The notes under the pieces were generated by a model that was given only the letters and a program-made list of their open reading frames with translations, ran no database searches and was not told where the DNA came from. DNA of 64,000 bases from Myxococcales bacterium (lineage in GTDB: Bacteria; Myxococcota_A; Polyangia; Polyangiales; Ga0077539). The position numbers and the translations under genes were made by a program. Within the stretch, counting starts at the first letter, position 1. Each line of letters begins with the position of its first letter. Below, piece by piece: positions 1-9,165 of this stretch. The DNA is taken from the NCBI GenBank assembly GCA_013298625.1, contig JAAFIF010000042.1:1-64000 (forward strand). Reading direction: 5' to 3'.

Positions 1-325
1 TCACCAGCGTCGAAGCGTGCGCAGCGATGGGGCGACGACATGCCTGAGTGGCGCTGGCGGAATCGCTCGGCCATCGCGTTCAACCGGGCGCCACTCGTAG
101 GCCAGGCGGACGCTCTGGCCGCGACGCGACGCTTCGTCGCGCATAGCCCGGGGGCTCGTCTCCCGGGCGTGGGGCGAGCGAGGCTTCCCAACGCTGCGCT
201 GCTGTTTTTTCAGGCACAATTTGGGTAACCATGAGCCCTTGGGCTCCGGGCCGCTTCGCCTGTGATTTTCCCGGCAGAATTCGCGTCGTTCTGGCGCGCT
301 CGTCTCCCGCACGCGCTCTGCCGAC
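1..325. repeat. Gene-free left edge carrying one copy of a dispersed repeat
   Basis: No convincing gene was found here; the open frames are mutually antiparallel and arginine-rich, as expected of non-coding GC-rich DNA. Positions 88 to about 150 (GCGCCACTCGTAGGCCAGGC, then an ACGCTCTGGCC and a GACGCTTCGTCGCGC block) match, with a few mismatches, sequence at 9531-9580 and, inverted, at about 9338-9404. It is therefore one member of an intergenic repeat family of this genome. Confidence 0.6.
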
Positions 326-1369
326 TCAGCGCTTCGCGCGACGAAGGGGGCTCGTCGGGTGATCGCGCAGCCAGAGCCACGCGTCGCCGAAGGCCAGCTT
401 GGGGTCGCGGCCGCTCCAGCCGAGCTCGCGTCGCGCCTTCTCGGCGCTCACGCGATAGCGCGCGCGCAGCGTGTGCACGGAGTACGGCGTGAACAGGGCG
501 TCCCTGCCGACGGCGCGCTCCCACAGCGGCGAGAGCTGCGCGAACGGCGCGATCAGCCCCAGCGGAATCGCCGCGAGCGGCGCCATCGTCCCGGCGGCGT
601 TGGCCACGGCGCGCCCGAGCTCGATCGCCTCGAGGCGACCGCCGTCGAGCAGGTACGCCTCGCCGCTGCGGCCCTTCTCGTGCGCGCGCAGGACGCCGTC
701 GCACACGTCGCGCACGTCCACCCAGTGATAGCCGCCGCCCACGGTGAGCGGCATGTGTCCCCGACCGAGCATGGTGATCATGCGGCCCTGCGGGCTCAGT
801 CGATAGTCGTTGGGGCCGATGATCCCCGTCGGCAGAACCAGCACCGTGCTGAGCCTGCCCTCGCGGCCAGCGCGCTGGACGAGGGCCGAGGCGGCGGCTT
901 TGGTCTTTCCGTAGGCGCCGTGGGCGAGGGCTTCGTCGAAGCCCGCTTCTTCGTCGAGGGTCGCGTCGCCGACGGGCTCGGTGAGGGCGTGGACCGAGCT
1001 CACGTACACCAGTCGCTGCACGCCCGCGCGCTCGGCGGCGGCCAGGACGTTGCGCGTCCCCTCGACGTTGGTCTTGCGCAAATCGCTGTTTTTTCGCTCG
1101 GAGATCGTGATGATCGCCGCGCAGTGCACGACCGTGTCGCAGCCGCGAAAGCACTCGGCGAGCGCGTCGACGTCGCCCACTTCGCCGTAGGCTGCGTCGT
1201 ACTTCGCGCCCGCGAGCGCGCCGGTGTCGCTCGTGCGCCGCACGAACGCCCGCGGGGTGATCCCGCGTTCGTTGAGCTTGCGCACGAGGACGTTGCCGAC
1301 GTGCCCCGTAGCCCCTGTTACTGCGACCGTGTGTAGCTTCGGTGAATCCGTTGGGTGCTGTTGCGTCAC
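326..1369 (-). CDS. NAD(P)-dependent epimerase/dehydratase, extended SDR
   Basis: This 347-aa protein is an extended short-chain dehydrogenase of the epimerase/dihydroflavonol-reductase type. The N-terminus carries the nucleotide-binding glycine motif TGATGHVG at about residues 18-25. A Ser followed by a YGKTK motif (SSVHAL upstream, Tyr and Lys about 30 residues later) supplies the SDR catalytic triad. No signal peptide or membrane segment is seen, so it should be cytosolic. It lies 3 nt downstream of the stop of the large acyl-CoA dehydrogenase at 1373-3214 on the same strand, so the two are probably one transcript. The substrate cannot be told; a 3-hydroxy or sugar/steroid-type substrate would fit the family, and the neighbour hints at lipid metabolism. 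The ATG start leaves a normal short lead before the glycine motif. Confidence 0.9.
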   Translation of the reverse strand: MTQQHPTDSPKLHTVAVTGATGHVGNVLVRKLNERGITPRAFVRRTSDTGALAGAKYDAAYGEVGDVDALAECFRGCDTVVHCAAIITISERKNSDLRKTNVEGTRNVLAAAERAGVQRLVYVSSVHALTEPVGDATLDEEAGFDEALAHGAYGKTKAAASALVQRAGREGRLSTVLVLPTGIIGPNDYRLSPQGRMITMLGRGHMPLTVGGGYHWVDVRDVCDGVLRAHEKGRSGEAYLLDGGRLEAIELGRAVANAAGTMAPLAAIPLGLIAPFAQLSPLWERAVGRDALFTPYSVHTLRARYRVSAEKARRELGWSGRDPKLAFGDAWLWLRDHPTSPLRRAKR

Positions 1370-1372
1370 CCT

Positions 1373-3214
<1,842 letters not shown>

Positions 3215-3248
3215 GGCGCTGGGCTCCTTTGGGGTTCTGCCGCCAGAA

Positions 3249-3262
3249 TGAATGGCGATTCA
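3249..3262. promoter_or_regulatory. Palindromic operator candidate, TGAAT-GGCG-ATTCA
   Basis: Perfect 5-bp inverted arms around a 4-nt centre, 35 nt upstream of the large acyl-CoA dehydrogenase. It shares its arms and centre (GGC) with the perfect palindrome at 5282-5295 ahead of the other acyl-CoA dehydrogenase. This size and placement are typical of TetR-type fatty-acid regulators such as FadR of Bacillus, whose site is also built on TGAAT and ATTCA; the regulator itself is not in the window. Confidence 0.6.
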
Positions 3263-3384
3263 GTCACGAGAGCTAAAGCCCGCGAACGCACCGCGTCAAG
3301 CACGATCCATCCGTAAAATCTGCGGCGGTTCGACGAGGGCTTCAGTCGAAACAGCGATCGTGAGATGTCACGGACCAGCCCGCG

Positions 3385-3397
3385 GTTGCTAGGCAAC
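3385..3397. promoter_or_regulatory. GTTGC-TAG-GCAAC palindrome upstream of the YHS lipoprotein
   Basis: A perfect 5-bp dyad with a 3-nt centre, 43 nt upstream of the start of the lipoprotein at 3441. It is a plausible operator by position, but no second copy was noticed in the window and no regulator is linked to it. Confidence 0.3.
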
Positions 3398-3440
3398 GGA
3401 CACTGTTCACTTCTCGTTCTCGAAAGGTTCAACTCGGTCC

Positions 3441-3869
3441 ATGAAGTCCTTCACGATCGTTCGTTCGCTCGGCGTCCTCTCGGTAGCTTCGCTCGTCTCG
3501 CTCGCCGCGTGCGGCGGAGGCGCAGCCACGGACAGCAGCGCGAGCAGCAGCAGCTCGTCCGGCGGGCAGTCGAGCACGGCCGCTGCCTCGTCGACGGGCG
3601 CAAACACCACCGCGGCCAGCGCGACGGCGCCGACGGGCAACCTCGTGGCCAACGGCGACGCGCACGTGGGCGACCGCACCAACTGCCCCGTCTCGGGCGA
3701 AGAGTTCGTCGTGACGGCCAGCTCTCCCACGGTCGAGCACGAGGGAAAGACCTACTACATGTGCTGCCCCGGCTGCTCGGCGCGCTTTCGCGCGAACCCC
3801 CAGCAGTACATCACGGCGATGGCGCAGCGCGCGTCGGGCACGGCCGCCACGGCGCCCGCGGCGCACTGA
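3441..3869 (+). CDS. YHS/TRASH-type metal-binding lipoprotein
   Basis: A 142-aa exported lipoprotein. The signal sequence ends in a clear lipobox, LAAC, with the lipidated Cys at residue 24. A Ser/Ala/Thr-rich low-complexity spacer runs to about residue 75, as expected for a tether. The folded part (about 78-125) has Cys82 in NCPVSGEEF and the cluster Cys108, Cys109 and Cys112 in YYMCCPGCSARF followed by NPQQY. That arrangement matches the YHS/TRASH family, which binds copper or other soft metals and is often found in metal efflux or sensing. It is monocistronic, ends in a convergent intergenic region, and has a GTTGC/GCAAC dyad upstream. Which metal it binds cannot be read from sequence. Confidence 0.85.
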   Translation: MKSFTIVRSLGVLSVASLVSLAACGGGAATDSSASSSSSSGGQSSTAAASSTGANTTAASATAPTGNLVANGDAHVGDRTNCPVSGEEFVVTASSPTVEHEGKTYYMCCPGCSARFRANPQQYITAMAQRASGTAATAPAAH

Positions 3870-3894
3870 GCGACCGACGGGGAGGGTCGTCGGG

Positions 3895-4056
3895 CTTAGA
3901 GCTGGGATTCAAAACCTCCCGTCGCTGCACGGCAGATCCGCGGCGCCCTGCGGCGTCGACCGTTCTCGACGGGCATCCAGCCCGTCTTCGAACGCTCTCC
4001 TTGCAGTGCTTGCGTCTCTTTGCGTAGCTCGGTCCGGTTCTGAAACCAGCTCTTAG
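3895..4056. repeat. Imperfect inverted repeat between convergent genes
   Basis: CTTAGAGCTGGGATTC-AAAACC at 3895-3916 matches the reverse complement of 4036-4056 (CTAAGAGCTGG, then TTTCAGAACC) at about 18 of 22 positions. The 119-nt space between the arms holds no gene. The right arm contains the stop codon of the acyl-CoA dehydrogenase at 4053. It could act as a bidirectional terminator or be a small mobile repeat remnant. Confidence 0.5.
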
Positions 4057-5222
4057 AGGCCCATGATCTTGGCGATGTAGTACTTCATCGTCTCGGTCGT
4101 TCCGCCGCCGATGCGAAACAGGCGCTGGTCGCGCCAGGCGCGGGCGATGCGGTACTCCTCGATGTACCCGGCGCCGCCGTGGAGCTGCAGCATCTGGTCG
4201 GCCACTTCGGAGATCATGTCGCCGACGAAGACCTTCGCCATCGAGATGAGCTTCGTGGTCTCGAAAGAGATCATCTCTTTCTTCACGTACTTCTCGTCGT
4301 TGTAGCCCTCGCACGCGCGGTACGTGAGCGAGTGGGCTGCTTCGATCTTCGTCGCGAGCTCGACGACCTTGTGCTGCCAGTACTCGCGCTTCATCACGGG
4401 CTTGCCGAAGGTCGTGCGCTCTTTGGCGTACTCGATGCCTTCTTCGAGCGTGCGCCGCGCGCCGGCCACGCTCGTGGCGCAGCCGATGAGCCGCTCGCTC
4501 TGAAAGTTCTGCATGAGGTACTGAAAGCCCATGCCCTCTTCGCCCAGGCGATTGCGCACCGGAACGCGCACGTCCTCGAAGAACAGCTCGGCCGTGTCGC
4601 TCGACAGGTTGCCGACCTTCTTGAGCTTCTTCGAGACGTGAAATCCCTTCACGTTGGTGGGCACCAAGATCACCGAGATGCCCGCGTGCGCGGCGTCCGG
4701 GTTGGTCTTGGCGAACAGCGTGATGAAGTCCGCGCGCGTCCCGTTGGTGATGTACGTCTTCTGCCCGTTGATCACGTAGTCGTCGCCGTCGCGGCGGGCC
4801 GTGGTGCGGATGCCCGCGACGTCCGAGCCCGCGCCCGGCTCGCTGACGCCCAGCGCGGCGATCTTCTCTCCGCGCAGCGCCGGCGCGAGAAACTCGTCGA
4901 TGTGGTGCTTCTCGCCGATGTCCGAGATGATCGGCGTGGCCATGTCGCTCTGCACGAGCAGCGCCATCGGGACGCCCGCGCAGCCCATGCGCGGCAGCTC
5001 TTCAGCCTTGGCCATCGAGTACCAGTAGTCCCCGCCGCCGCCGCCGTGCTCTTCGGGGTAGTGCGCGCCGAGGATGCCGAGGGCGCCCGCGCGCTCGAAC
5101 ACCCAGCGGTCGAACAGCTCGTCCTCCTCCCACTTGTCCACGTGAGGGGCGCACTCTTTCTCGACGAACTGCCGGACCGTGCGACGAAACGCCTCGTGCT
5201 CTTCGGTGTAATGCGACGCCAT
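4053..5222 (-). CDS. Acyl-CoA dehydrogenase, LCAD/IVD-like class
   Basis: A 389-aa enzyme of normal acyl-CoA dehydrogenase length; it oxidises acyl-CoA to trans-2-enoyl-CoA using FAD and passes electrons to ETF. Motifs include GVSEPGAGSDVAGI (flavin loop), INGQKTYITNG, and QLHGGAGYIEEYRIAR near the C-terminus. At the position where medium-chain enzymes carry the catalytic Glu (YEGT), this protein has GGGTTE, as in long-chain and isovaleryl-CoA dehydrogenases, which use a Glu in an earlier helix; the EEGIEYAKERTTFGK segment supplies such a residue. The ATG at 5222 was chosen over the longer open frame because it gives the family N-terminus and has an AGAGG ribosome site 7 nt upstream. A perfect palindrome 60 nt upstream suggests co-regulation with the other dehydrogenase. 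Confidence 0.93.
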   Translation of the reverse strand: MASHYTEEHEAFRRTVRQFVEKECAPHVDKWEEDELFDRWVFERAGALGILGAHYPEEHGGGGGDYWYSMAKAEELPRMGCAGVPMALLVQSDMATPIISDIGEKHHIDEFLAPALRGEKIAALGVSEPGAGSDVAGIRTTARRDGDDYVINGQKTYITNGTRADFITLFAKTNPDAAHAGISVILVPTNVKGFHVSKKLKKVGNLSSDTAELFFEDVRVPVRNRLGEEGMGFQYLMQNFQSERLIGCATSVAGARRTLEEGIEYAKERTTFGKPVMKREYWQHKVVELATKIEAAHSLTYRACEGYNDEKYVKKEMISFETTKLISMAKVFVGDMISEVADQMLQLHGGAGYIEEYRIARAWRDQRLFRIGGGTTETMKYYIAKIMGL

Positions 5223-5281
5223 CGTTGACCTCTGCCCTTCGCGGTTGTGCCCGCCGTCCATCGTGGGGCGGGCGTTGAAAC

Positions 5282-5295
5282 TGAATGGCCATTCA
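5282..5295. promoter_or_regulatory. Perfect 14-bp palindrome TGAATGGCCATTCA, likely operator
   Basis: It sits 60 nt upstream of the acyl-CoA dehydrogenase start, in the gap to the divergent lipoprotein gene at 5404. Its arms are the same as in the site at 3249-3262. Chance occurrence of two such sites, each just upstream of an acyl-CoA dehydrogenase, is unlikely, so a shared TetR-type regulator is inferred. Confidence 0.7.
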
Positions 5296-5403
5296 CTTTT
5301 ACCGCGCTCGCGAGACTCCCCACAAGCGCTGGCGGTGCGATCGCGGCGATCGCTCGCTTCGCGCGCGGAGAAATCCCTGTACGATCGCCGTCGCGTGGAG
5401 CGG

Positions 5404-6411
5404 ATGGCGCAGCGAAGCTCGTGGCTCTCTTTGCGATGGATCGCTGCGGTCGGCGCGGCCGTCGCGTGCTCGTGCGCTCCCGACGCAGAGCCCGAGGACG
5501 GCGGCGACGCGAGCGCTACGGACGCTGTGATCGAAGCGAGCGACGCGCTCGAGGACGCAGCGGTGGACGACAGCGCCGTGGACGACAGCGCGACGATCGA
5601 CGCGCGCGCGGACGGCGGGATCGACGCGGGCGCGCAGGGCATGGACGCGAGAGCCGACGCGAGAGCCGACGCCCGAGCGGATGTGCGCGTGGACGCGCGG
5701 GCTGACGTGTGGGTTGACGTTCGCGCGGATGTTCGCGCGGACGTGCGGCTGGTCGACGGCGGGACGTGCCCGGCGGACATGGTGCTCGTGGGCGGACGCG
5801 TGTGCGTCGATCGCTACGAAGCCGCGCTCGTCGAGGTCCTCGCCGACGCGACGACCCGCGACTGGTCCCCGTACCTCAACCCCGAGACGCGCAGAGTGCG
5901 GGCGATTTCGCGGGCGAACGTGGTTCCGCAGGGGTACATCTCCGGCGCGCAGAGCGCGGGGGCGTGCGCCGAAGCGGGCAAGCGTCTGTGCCTGCGCGAC
6001 GAGTGGATGCTCGCGTGTCGCGGACCTTCGCTGCGCACGTATCCGTACGGCAACTCGTTTGTGATGGGCGCGTGCAACGTCGGCCGCGCGGTGCACCCGC
6101 TGATCAGCTTCTACGGCCGCAACGACCCGAGCATCTTCACCTTCACCAACATGAACAACCCGGGCATCAACCAGCAGCCCGACTCCCTCGCGCGCACGGG
6201 GCAGTTCGATCGCTGCGTGAGCCAGGACGGGCTGTTCGACATGTTCGGCAACCTGCACGAGTGGATCGCCGAGGCCGACGGGACCTTCAAGGGCGGCTTC
6301 TACGCGGACACCAACACCAACGGCGCGGGCTGCCTGTATACGACCACGGCGCACGGGTACACGTACCGCGACTACTCGACGGGCTTTCGCTGCTGCGCCG
6401 ACCCGCGATGA
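5404..6411 (+). CDS. Lipoprotein with SUMF1/formylglycine-generating-enzyme fold
   Basis: A 335-aa predicted lipoprotein (signal segment 11-22 ending ACSC). Residues about 30-120 are an Asp/Ala/Val-rich low-complexity stalk containing near-repeats of ARAD and RADV. The rest has the signatures of the SUMF1 family: VCVDRYEA, then GKRLCLRDEWMLACRG, YPYGN, LFDMFGNLHEWI, and a terminal GFRCC. In true formylglycine-generating enzymes this fold oxidises sulfatase cysteines; most lipoprotein members in myxobacteria are of unknown role and may be carbohydrate-binding or structural. The ATG at 5404 is preferred because it begins the signal peptide. Its TGA overlaps the ATG of the next gene (ATGA), so the two are translationally coupled. 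Confidence 0.85.
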   Translation: MAQRSSWLSLRWIAAVGAAVACSCAPDAEPEDGGDASATDAVIEASDALEDAAVDDSAVDDSATIDARADGGIDAGAQGMDARADARADARADVRVDARADVWVDVRADVRADVRLVDGGTCPADMVLVGGRVCVDRYEAALVEVLADATTRDWSPYLNPETRRVRAISRANVVPQGYISGAQSAGACAEAGKRLCLRDEWMLACRGPSLRTYPYGNSFVMGACNVGRAVHPLISFYGRNDPSIFTFTNMNNPGINQQPDSLARTGQFDRCVSQDGLFDMFGNLHEWIAEADGTFKGGFYADTNTNGAGCLYTTTAHGYTYRDYSTGFRCCADPR

Positions 6412-7766
6412 GCGCGCAGCCCGTAGACAGCACGCGCACGCGCCGCGCGTGGATCACGGCTGCGATCGCAACGGTCGCGATCGTGACGGCCGCGGTGGTG
6501 ATCGCGCGTCGCAAGCGCACGACGCTGCGCCTCGCGACGGGGGTGCGCGACGGGACGTTCTTCGCCCTCGGTCACGCGCTCGCGAGGGCGATCCACGCGG
6601 GCGCGCCGGAGGTGCGCATCGACGTGACGAGCACGGGCGGCTCGGTCGAGAACCTCGCGATGCTCAAGGAGGGGCGGGCCGAGCTGGCGTTCGCGTCGAG
6701 CGCGGTTCCGGCGGTGGACGGCGTGTCCATCGTGTGCCCGCTCGGCGACGAGGTCGCGCACTTGATCGTGCGAAAGTCCCTGCAAATTCGCAGCGCGAGC
6801 GAGCTCGCTGGCAAGAGCGTCTCGGTCGGGCCCGAGCGCTCGGGGACGCGCTTCGCGGCGCTGTCCGTGCTCGCGCACTTCGGCATCGGTGACGGGGGGA
6901 TCCGCGCGCTCGCGCTCTCGCCCAACGCGGCGAAGAGCGCGTTCGACCGAGGCGAAGTGGACGCGGTGTTCTTGCTCACGCCGCTGAGGGACCCGATCGT
7001 CGAGGCGCTCTTGGCGGGGGGCGACGCCGAGCTGCTCTCTCTCGGCGCCCCCGATGAAGTGGGCTCTGCGCTCGACGGGATCTGCGCCAGCGCGCCCAGC
7101 TTTCAGCGCGCGGTCATCCCCGTCCTCGCCTACGGCACCACGCCCACGCGCCCGATCGGAACGGTCAAAGGCACCACCTACCTCCTCGCTCGCAACACCC
7201 TCTCGGACGCGCTCGTGGCCAAGGTCACCGAGGCGCTCTTCCGCGACAAAGTGGGCCTCGCCCGCGTGGACGCGTCGCTCTCTCGCATGAGCGAGCAGTT
7301 CGACCGCGGCTCGGTCACGTATCCACTTCACGTGGGCGCCGATCAGTACTTTCGCCGTGATGCTCCGAGCTTCATCGAGCGCTACTCCGATCCCATCTCC
7401 CTCGCGATGTCCCTGCTCGCGGTGCTCTGGTCCGCGATGAACGCCCTGCGCAGCGCTCGCCAACGGGCGCGCTTGCACCGCCTCGACGACGTCCACCGTG
7501 AGTGCGCCGAGCTCGAGCAGCGCTCGCGCGACGCGCGCACGCGAGAGCACCGTCGAGCCGTCTACGAAGACTCCGACGCCCTGCGCACCCGCGTGTTCGA
7601 CCAGCTCGTCGCGGGCAACTTCGTCGCCGACGACGCGTTTCGCGTGCTCGTTCTGCGCTTGGACGCCCTCATCGCGCGCAACGACGACGTCCCCGGAATG
7701 GCCCTCGCCCCCGTCCCTCTCCCGCCCGAAGACCAAGAAGTGAAAGATTCTTCGCGTGACTGTTGA
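6408..7766 (+). CDS. TAXI-type TRAP solute-binding-like protein, membrane-anchored
   Basis: A 452-aa protein. A TM helix (about 14-33) anchors it, followed by a TAXI-family substrate-binding domain: LRLATGVRDGTFFALGHALA, then STGGSVENLAMLKEGRAELAF and the DVDAVF-like GEVDAVFLLTPLRDP segment. TAXI proteins normally deliver glutamate or similar acids to a TRAP permease, but no TRAP membrane subunits are nearby. A second hydrophobic stretch (SLAMSLLAVLWSAMNAL, about residue 330-346) is followed by an Arg/Glu-rich probable coiled coil, an architecture shared with orphan TAXI proteins that may sense rather than transport. It starts in the stop codon of the SUMF1 lipoprotein gene, so the two products may work together at the cell envelope. 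Confidence 0.8.
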   Translation: MSAQPVDSTRTRRAWITAAIATVAIVTAAVVIARRKRTTLRLATGVRDGTFFALGHALARAIHAGAPEVRIDVTSTGGSVENLAMLKEGRAELAFASSAVPAVDGVSIVCPLGDEVAHLIVRKSLQIRSASELAGKSVSVGPERSGTRFAALSVLAHFGIGDGGIRALALSPNAAKSAFDRGEVDAVFLLTPLRDPIVEALLAGGDAELLSLGAPDEVGSALDGICASAPSFQRAVIPVLAYGTTPTRPIGTVKGTTYLLARNTLSDALVAKVTEALFRDKVGLARVDASLSRMSEQFDRGSVTYPLHVGADQYFRRDAPSFIERYSDPISLAMSLLAVLWSAMNALRSARQRARLHRLDDVHRECAELEQRSRDARTREHRRAVYEDSDALRTRVFDQLVAGNFVADDAFRVLVLRLDALIARNDDVPGMALAPVPLPPEDQEVKDSSRDC

Positions 7767-7789
7767 CTGCCGAGAGGGACAGAGTTAAT
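7763..7789 (+). promoter_or_regulatory. Possible sigma-70-type promoter for tRNA-Ala
   Basis: TTGACT at 7763-7768 (5 of 6 to the -35 consensus) is followed after 15 nt by GTTAAT at 7784-7789 (4 of 6 to the -10 consensus). The predicted start would lie about 45 nt before the tRNA. The short spacer and single example keep this tentative. Confidence 0.35.
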
Positions 7790-7840
7790 CAACCGCTCCC
7801 GTCAGTCAGGGACGCGCGCCATTCACAAACCCTTCTCCAA

Positions 7841-7913
7841 GGGGCTGTAGCTCAGTTGGGAGAGCGCATGAATGGCATTCATGAGGTCGTCGGTTCGACC
7901 CCGATCAGCTCCA
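7841..7913 (+). tRNA. tRNA-Ala (anticodon GGC)
   Basis: The 73-nt cloverleaf folds completely. The acceptor stem GGGGCTG pairs with CAGCTCC and includes the G3:U70 wobble that identifies alanine tRNAs. The D arm is GCTC/GAGC, the anticodon arm CATGA-ATGGCAT-TCATG places GGC at 34-36, and the T arm is GTCGG-TTCGACC-CCGAT. The discriminator is A and only CC of the CCA tail is encoded. GGC reads the GCC and GCU alanine codons, which are very frequent in this genome. Confidence 0.97.
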
Positions 7914-7941
7914 CCGGCGCGCAAAAGAGACTGAAGCCACA

Positions 7942-7971
7942 CGGCGCTGAAAGCGAAAGCTCTCGGCGCCG
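7942..7971 (+). terminator. Weak hairpin after tRNA-Ala
   Basis: CGGCGC at 7942-7947 can pair with GCGCCG at 7966-7971. There is no strong T-run after it, so it is only a possible terminator or processing signal. Confidence 0.25.
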
Positions 7972-8050
7972 TTGGCGTTTCTGGCCCTGAATTTTCAGCG
8001 CAAACGTGCTCTGTCCGTTGCGTTGTCGTGCGTACGAGAGAGCGTCGGCC

Positions 8051-9118
8051 ATGGACCTTCCGAGCTTCGTTCGCGAGCACGTCGCGCTCGCTCCGATGAC
8101 CACCCTCGAGCTTGGCGGCTCGGCGCGCTTCTTCGTCGACGCCACGGACGAGCGCACCCTGCGCGACGCCCTCGCGTGGTCGCGCGAGCACAAGATCACC
8201 CACCGCATCCTCGCGGGCGGCAGCAACACAGTCGTCGTCGACGAGGGCGTCTCTGGGCTGGTCATCCGGGTGAGCACCCGCGGCGAGCGCGTCGAGCCCC
8301 TCGGCGGCGACCGCGTGCGCGTCACGGCCGCAGCGGGCGAGCCGTGGGACGCCCTCGTCGCTCGCTGCACGCGCCGCGGCCTCGCGGGGCTCGAGTGCCT
8401 CTCGGGCATCCCTGGCTCCGTCGGCGCGACGCCGATCCAAAACGTCGGCGCGTACGGACAAGACGTCAGCGAGACGATCGAGTCCGTGCGGGTTTGGGAC
8501 GTGCGCGCGCAGCGCGAGCGCGTGGTGCCCGCGGCGGAGTGCCGCTTCGGCTACCGAGACAGCGCCTTCAAAGACAAGCACTGCCATTTGAATTCGTGTG
8601 TCATCTTGGAGGTGAGCTTCGTCCTGCGCGAGCGAGGGATCCCTCGGGTGCGGTACTCGGATCTCCAAGTGGCGCTCTACGACGCGGGCGTGGGCGAGGC
8701 GACGATCGAAGACGTGCGCAACGCGGTGATCGCCGTACGCGCGAAGAAGAGCATGCTCGCGCGCGAGGGCGATCCCAATCGTCGCAGCGCGGGCTCGTTC
8801 TTCAAGAACCCTGTGATGGCGCGGTCGAAGTACGCGGCGATGGCCTCGCGGGTCGCCGTCGGACAGGCGCCGATCCCGTCGTGGGACGAGCCGAGCGGCG
8901 CGGTGAAGGTCGCGGCGGCGGCGCTCATCGAGCGCAGCGGTTTCAGCAAAGGGATGCGTCGCGGCGCCGTGGGGCTCTCGTCCGAGCACGTGCTCGCGCT
9001 CGTCCACCACGGCGGCGGAACGAGCGCTGATCTGCTGGCGTTTGCGGAGGAGATCGTCGCAGCCGTGCGCGATCAATGGGGCGTCACGCTCGAGCGCGAG
9101 CCGGTGATCCTGCGCTGA
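8051..9118 (+). CDS. murB: UDP-N-acetylenolpyruvoylglucosamine reductase MurB
   Basis: MurB reduces UDP-GlcNAc-enolpyruvate to UDP-MurNAc with NADPH and FAD in the cytosol, the second committed step of peptidoglycan precursor synthesis. At 355 aa it is slightly longer than the E. coli enzyme (about 340). Visible motifs are GGSNTVVVDEG (FAD pyrophosphate loop, about residues 56-66), GIPGSVGATPIQNVGAYGQ (type I MurB signature), YRDSAFKD near residue 167, SAGSFFKNP near 246 with the proton-donor Ser, and the terminal LEREPVIL carrying the catalytic Glu. The ATG at 8051 is used because it is the first Met close to the family N-terminus; an upstream in-frame start at 8006 would add 15 atypical residues. 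It stands alone, away from any mur cluster, just downstream of tRNA-Ala. Confidence 0.96.
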   Translation: MDLPSFVREHVALAPMTTLELGGSARFFVDATDERTLRDALAWSREHKITHRILAGGSNTVVVDEGVSGLVIRVSTRGERVEPLGGDRVRVTAAAGEPWDALVARCTRRGLAGLECLSGIPGSVGATPIQNVGAYGQDVSETIESVRVWDVRAQRERVVPAAECRFGYRDSAFKDKHCHLNSCVILEVSFVLRERGIPRVRYSDLQVALYDAGVGEATIEDVRNAVIAVRAKKSMLAREGDPNRRSAGSFFKNPVMARSKYAAMASRVAVGQAPIPSWDEPSGAVKVAAAALIERSGFSKGMRRGAVGLSSEHVLALVHHGGGTSADLLAFAEEIVAAVRDQWGVTLEREPVILR

Positions 9119-9165
9119 GGGTGTGATCGCGGATCGTGCGGACGGCGCGCGAAGAGCGGGCGGCC

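Noticed and set aside
5640-5755. Repetitive GACGCG/GATGTN stretch as a possible DNA repeat element
   Set aside because: It encodes the Asp/Ala/Val-rich stalk of the SUMF1 lipoprotein in frame; it is low-complexity protein, not a mobile repeat.
4053-5780. N-terminal extension of the second acyl-CoA dehydrogenase, with Ser/Ala/Thr repeats
   Set aside because: The upstream part overlaps the divergent lipoprotein gene antisense; the family start and ribosome site are at 5222.
7869-7881. TGAATGGCATTCA, similar to the dehydrogenase operators
   Set aside because: It is the anticodon arm of tRNA-Ala; the palindrome is explained by the stem and the GGC anticodon.
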